Shown: in pieces, positions 5,256 through 5,903 of the stretch
Position numbering within the stretch: position 1 is the first letter of the stretch
Layout: each line of letters opens with the position of its first letter
Assembly: GCA_964597685.1 (NCBI GenBank)
Contig: CAZQZC010000169.1
Coordinates: forward strand, 1-5,903
Direction: 5' to 3'
DNA: 5,903 nt
From: JBCBTJ01 sp964597685
GTDB lineage: Bacteria; Pseudomonadota; Alphaproteobacteria; Caulobacterales; Hyphomonadaceae
The notes under the pieces: generated by a model
Told to the model about the DNA's origin: nothing
What the model saw: only the letters and a program-made list of their open reading frames with translations
The model's database searches: none
Program-made: the position numbers and the translations under genes

Positions 5256-5903
5256 ATGGCTGACTTGTTCGAGAACCCGCTCGGCACGGACGGATTTGAG
5301 TTCGTTGAATATACTTCGCCGGAGCCGGAGAAACTCGCCGAGCTGTTCGAACAGCTTGGATTCACGGCCGTTGCGCGCCACCGCTCCAAGAATGTCGTGC
5401 GTTACAAGCAGGGCGACATCAATTTCATCGTGAACATGGATCCGGACGGCCAGGCGAAGGATTTCCGAGACGCGCACGTCCAGGGCGCAAACGCCATGGC
5501 GTTCCGCGTGAAGGACGCCGCAAAAGCCTATCATGAAGCCTTGCAGCGGGGCGCTGAGCCCGCCGACACGCAGGTCGGTGCGATGGAGCTCAACATTCCG
5601 GCGATCAAGGGCATCGGCGGGGCGAATATCTACCTCGTTGACCGCTACGGCGCCCACGGAATCTACGATATCGACTTCAAGCCTATTGAGGGTGCTGACG
5701 AGGCGGCGAGTTCGGCCGGCCTGACCTATCTCGATCACCTGACCCACAATCTGCACCGCGGGAATATGGATAAATGGGCCGACTACTATGAGCGGATCTT
5801 CAATTTCCGCGAGATCCGATACTTCGACATCGAGGGGAAACTGACAGGCCTTGTTTCCAAGGCGATGACCAGCCCATGCGGCAAGATCCGCATTCCGCTC
5901 AAC
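5256..5903 (+). CDS. hpd: 4-hydroxyphenylpyruvate dioxygenase (3' end beyond window)
   Basis: This non-haem Fe(II) enzyme converts 4-hydroxyphenylpyruvate and O2 to homogentisate and CO2 in cytoplasmic tyrosine catabolism. Seen: 216 codons, open to the right edge, out of roughly 355-370 usual for the family. The N-terminal vicinal-oxygen-chelate domain runs from about FEFVEYTS (14-21) to about 145 and includes GANAMAFRVKD (77-87) and IYDIDFKP (136-143). The second domain opens with LDHLTHNL (159-166), whose first His, residue 161, is the first iron ligand and coincides with the numbering of the Pseudomonas enzyme. FNFREIRYFDI (182-192), SKAMTSP (201-207) and KIRIPLN (210-216) are family signatures. 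The second His and Glu ligands lie beyond the window. The start at 5256 follows a good Shine-Dalgarno; an in-frame ATG at 5241 would add only five residues. Transcribed away from the polysaccharide genes, it appears functionally separate. Confidence 0.97.
   Translation, partial: MADLFENPLGTDGFEFVEYTSPEPEKLAELFEQLGFTAVARHRSKNVVRYKQGDINFIVNMDPDGQAKDFRDAHVQGANAMAFRVKDAAKAYHEALQRGAEPADTQVGAMELNIPAIKGIGGANIYLVDRYGAHGIYDIDFKPIEGADEAASSAGLTYLDHLTHNLHRGNMDKWADYYERIFNFREIRYFDIEGKLTGLVSKAMTSPCGKIRIPLN

Noticed and set aside
5168..5389. 74-residue N-terminal extension of the DUF3137 protein
   Set aside because: The extension overlaps the hpd 5' end on the opposite strand, is Ser/Asn-rich and unlike the family, and the ATG at 5167 has a good GGAGG.
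5220..5756. Open frame of 178 codons on the minus strand
   Set aside because: It lies opposite hpd, whose residues match a well-known enzyme through its whole length. The frame is a shadow of hpd codons.
1..5903. CRISPR array, tRNA/rRNA, insertion sequence or phage features
   Set aside because: No spaced direct repeats, cloverleaf arms, terminal inverted repeats, transposase or integrase motifs were seen; nearly all bases are accounted for by coding sequence.

Overview
The window reads as chromosomal DNA of a GC-rich alphaproteobacterium, most plausibly a Caulobacterales/Hyphomonadaceae-type stalked or prosthecate bacterium. This placement is an inference. It rests on strong GC bias at third codon positions, on gene content and order resembling the Caulobacter holdfast (hfs) polysaccharide genes, and on a 4-hydroxyphenylpyruvate dioxygenase whose iron-ligand segment is of the proteobacterial type. 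No rRNA or other taxonomic marker is present.

Layout. Positions 1-5167 are almost entirely coding on the minus strand. In the direction of transcription they hold: (i) a DUF3137-family membrane-associated protein (5167-4097); (ii) an 88-bp gap with a weak terminator-like hairpin; (iii) a polyprenyl-phosphate sugar-1-phosphate transferase of the HfsE/WbaP type (4008-2479); (iv) a GT2 glycosyltransferase, HfsG-like (2476-1535); (v) a NodB/CE4 polysaccharide deacetylase, HfsH-like (1538-759); (vi) a second GT2 glycosyltransferase, ExoM-like (762 to the left edge, 3' end missing). Genes iii-vi are packed with a 2-nt gap and then two identical 4-nt ATGA stop/start overlaps, so they look like one translationally coupled operon. 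After a further 88-bp divergent intergenic region, hpd starts on the plus strand at 5256 and runs off the right edge.

How the genes work together. The transferase would load the first sugar phosphate onto undecaprenyl phosphate at the inner membrane. The two GT2 enzymes would extend the lipid-linked repeat unit on the cytoplasmic face. The deacetylase has no visible signal peptide and would remove N-acetyl groups from amino sugars of the glycan. The set matches the cytoplasmic assembly half of a Wzx/Wzy-type polysaccharide pathway. The combination of initiating transferase, GT2 and signal-less CE4 deacetylase is the hallmark of holdfast adhesin synthesis. Flippase, polymerase and export genes are not in the window. 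hpd belongs to tyrosine catabolism and appears unrelated to the polysaccharide genes.

No tRNA, rRNA, CRISPR array, insertion sequence or extended repeat was seen, and there is no gene-free stretch above 100 bp.
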